DNA of 64,000 nt from Wuchereria bancrofti (Eukaryota; Nematoda; Chromadorea; Rhabditida; Onchocercidae), in assembly GCA_005281725.1 (NCBI GenBank), contig SSBO01000012.1, positions 3,392,194 to 3,456,193 on the forward strand. Reading direction: 5' to 3'. This document shows, piece by piece, positions 61,901-64,000 of the stretch. Positions within the stretch are counted from its first letter, which is position 1. The number at the start of each line of letters is the position of its first letter. Both the position numbers and the translations under genes were made by a program. The notes beneath the pieces were generated by a model, which saw only the letters and a list, made by a program, of their open reading frames with translations, did no database searches and was not told the DNA's origin.

Positions 61901-62293
61901 AGCAAGATGGTAACACTAAATTGATTAGGCGTTGATAGATCACAATTAAAACAAAGGTGAAATCGTGTTTTAACAGAAATGTGTTTCAGAACAGAAACTC
62001 AATAATCTAACATCTATTCTCAGTTTTTCAGTCCTTATAATTAATTAATGATTGAAATGCTGAAGTTCCTCTTTATGTAGTGACCCTCAGTTAATTTCAA
62101 TTATTTGCCTTTTCGACTGAATTACATCAGATACAAAATCAGGAAAAGTACATAACTACGTTACGACATTTTCTATCGACCTATTTGAAATTGTTTCAAA
62201 TAAAATAAAAATGGAATTGATAAAATTGAAATGTAACGTACGCGCTAACTGTATCAGCTGTGAATGTACCAAAGCACACAAACAGAGGAGCAT
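58979..62293 (-). CDS. Three-finger (Ly-6/activin-receptor-like) single-pass membrane protein
   Basis: Four minus-strand exons join in phase: 59757-59849, 59570-59661, 59301-59411 and 58979-59113. A fifth, 62242-62293, supplies the missing phase and a signal peptide (MLLCLCALVHSQL), giving about 160 residues. The ectodomain reads VRCFCDKQNCEDSLICTGEL, CLIGFR, a CQHNW block and VCACEEDFCN. The final 'C-x-C-x(4)-C-N' is the typical close of three-finger domains. A membrane helix (LIILLVIIPLSVGALAVCLIF) and a very short tail (NYHCKMC) follow. Nematodes have many such small secreted or membrane three-finger proteins, mostly of unknown role; I do not assign a function. The signal exon lies across a 2.4-kb intron that contains an assembly gap, so it is less certain than the other four. 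Confidence 0.65.
61240..61567. repeat. Duplicated about 159-bp segment around a 9-N assembly gap
   Basis: The sequence from AAGAAAAAAAGAGGAATATT to CTATGTAATAAACTTTC occurs twice, identical as far as read, on either side of nine Ns at 61400-61408. An exact repeat on both sides of a short gap is typical of two contig ends that overlap but were not merged. A true tandem duplication is the alternative. Confidence 0.85.
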
Positions 62294-64000
62294 CACAGAC
62301 GGCAATAATCAACTTTTCCAGAAAACATCTGCTTCACTATGTTTTTGCCAGCAGTGATAGTAACACATACTCGAGAGCAAAGCAGTAATAAGGTCTACAC
62401 ACCACCAAACCAATCCCTAAAGATATCTTAAAATTTCGATGTTTAATTAGCTATTGAAAAAACGCCAAAAAAAATGATAAAAATGTACCTTCAAGTTTTG
62501 TTTCTAAAACTTTGCTACAAATTTATAGCAATTTTTACAATATGAATAGTGCTTCAAGATATAATTATCAAAATTAAAAATCAAAATATCTAAAATTCCT
62601 AAATTGCTTTATGGGGAAAAAAACTTGCTTTACTAAAACTATAAGTCCATTTAAAAAGTTGACTCATTTTACAGATAACTGGAAGAGTTCCAATTAACAT
62701 AATTGAGAAATTTCCAATTAAAACTTAAAGGAAAGCAATTTCATAGATAACCGAACGTGAAGGAAGAAATCAGTGAATCAGTGGTTGACACGGAAACATA
62801 TTTTTCCTCCAGCAGGTGGAAACAAAAATGAACCAGTAATTATATTGGTTATCAGTTATTAAATTAGAATAACCGAATCTATATATGTTTTACTTTCCGG
62901 TCTATGTTTTCGACCTGTGGTAATATATTTCCGAGGTTTTAGTTAACTGAAATTCACAGTACATCTAGGTAGTTGTATGTACTTTTAAATCTTGTAAAAT
63001 TATTTGTAATATATTTAAGTCATCCAGAAAATTCAGTTGTTTTGAAGTGGTATATAAAGGAAACAAGATCCACATTTAAGAATGCTTAGTTCACGCATTC
63101 AACTCTTTCTGATCCTTGATATTTGGATAACATCTTGTCCTATGACAATGTGTTTCCGAGCTTCTTTCTAACTTCATTACGATATGTTATGTTTTTGACA
63201 GATAAGGTCAAGTGATCTCAAAGTTGGAAGAATACATATTTAAGAACAACAAAATAGATGGAAGCCATTCAGTTTTTCATTTGTTTTGTCTGTGCATTGT
63301 TCGTTTCACTAAATTTCGAGAAATGAGATATATCCAATATTCGAGAACGACAAGATATATCCAGCAGCACAACTCTGTTACCAGACTTTGTATAACATCC
63401 GTCCACCTCACATTTCATTTATTCTAAGTATGGGTCTGCTAAGACTCGTCCTTTCCTGTGTTGACTTTAGTCTTTATGTGTCTCTTTCTTCCCCTATTAT
63501 TTATAGTACATCCGACATTACACAAGAATTGAGAAATACTCACAGAGTTATTCTTCTTTCTAACTTATTTTTTTGGTCAAGTGATCTCAAAGTTGAAGAA
63601 TGCATATTTAAGAACAATAAATTTATTCTAACTTCCCAAAATTACTTAATAATTCTTTTGTTTCACTATTCCATATGAAATAACGTCTTAAGCAGAAAGA
63701 AAAGAATAGTTCACTTCCATTCAAAAATAATGTCGATTGTAGCGTACGCCGAAGCTAAAATTACATTTTCATTGAATAGTTTTTAACTTTTCTTGAAAAA
63801 AGGAAAACTGGAACAAATTGTAACTAATGCCCAAATCATATTTACTGCTTTTGAAGTTTAGGTAGATTTAAAGTTTTCAGCCTACTATTTCAAGTTGTCC
63901 ACAGACTTTACAATTCCAAAGTCGATAGGAAAATGAACTTTTTGGTTGACTTCTTGTCAAGTGCAACATTGCGAAAAGCTTAGTCTTGTGAGAATTTTCC
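62294..64000. other. AT-rich non-coding end of window, with one local repeat pair
   Basis: No gene is recognised. GGTCAAGTGATCTCAAAGTT with about 50 bases of flank occurs at 63207-63258 and again, slightly diverged, at 63574-63625, about 367 bp apart. This suggests an imperfect tandem repeat unit. Frames of 71 and 96 codons that overlap these repeats have no domain features. Confidence 0.45.

Overview
The window looks like nuclear DNA of a nematode, most likely a clade III (spirurid/filarial-type) parasite. It is AT-rich, its genes are split by many introns with GT...TTTCAG-type borders, and the encoded proteins match nematode versions of animal families. A perfect copy of the nematode SL1 spliced leader occurs once, inside a retrotransposon LTR. 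The clade assignment is inference. All exon models were built by eye, checking splice dinucleotides and reading phase.

Layout. Plus strand: an 8-cysteine tetraspanin (TspanC8 type, 1150-5089); a stretch with one orphan minus-strand exon (6656-6796) and Ty3/gypsy debris (about 7360-7900); then a nucleobindin with signal peptide and two EF-hands (9421-13353). Minus strand: a selenoprotein K homologue (14612-15453) whose last codons read TGA-GGT-TAA where the family has selenocysteine. From about 17.0 to 30.3 kb the DNA is retrotransposon territory: one degenerate but structurally complete BEL/Pao element (19757-26184, LTRs plus a 5-bp target duplication) lies among older BEL/Pao fragments. Minus strand again: a disabled UBASH3-type histidine phosphatase pseudogene (30770-33149), the CCDC186/CCCP-1 coiled-coil protein (34820-41120) and a BNIP3/DCT-1 mitophagy receptor (42719-44923). 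After a gene-poor stretch, the plus strand carries atlastin (49672-53191) and ARL3 (55616-58113). A minus-strand three-finger (Ly-6-like) membrane protein with a 2.4-kb first intron spans 58979-62293. An assembly gap with duplicated flanks lies at 61.4 kb.

Several genes act in the endomembrane system (ER shaping by atlastin, ER selenoprotein K, Golgi/ER calcium-binding nucleobindin, trans-Golgi CCDC186, ciliary ARL3), but nothing shows they form one pathway. The most striking signal is the SL1 sequence in both LTRs of the BEL/Pao element, 23 nt after a TATA-like motif and 8 nt before a poly(A) signal. This suggests that the element's own transcripts begin with a genomically encoded copy of the host spliced leader.
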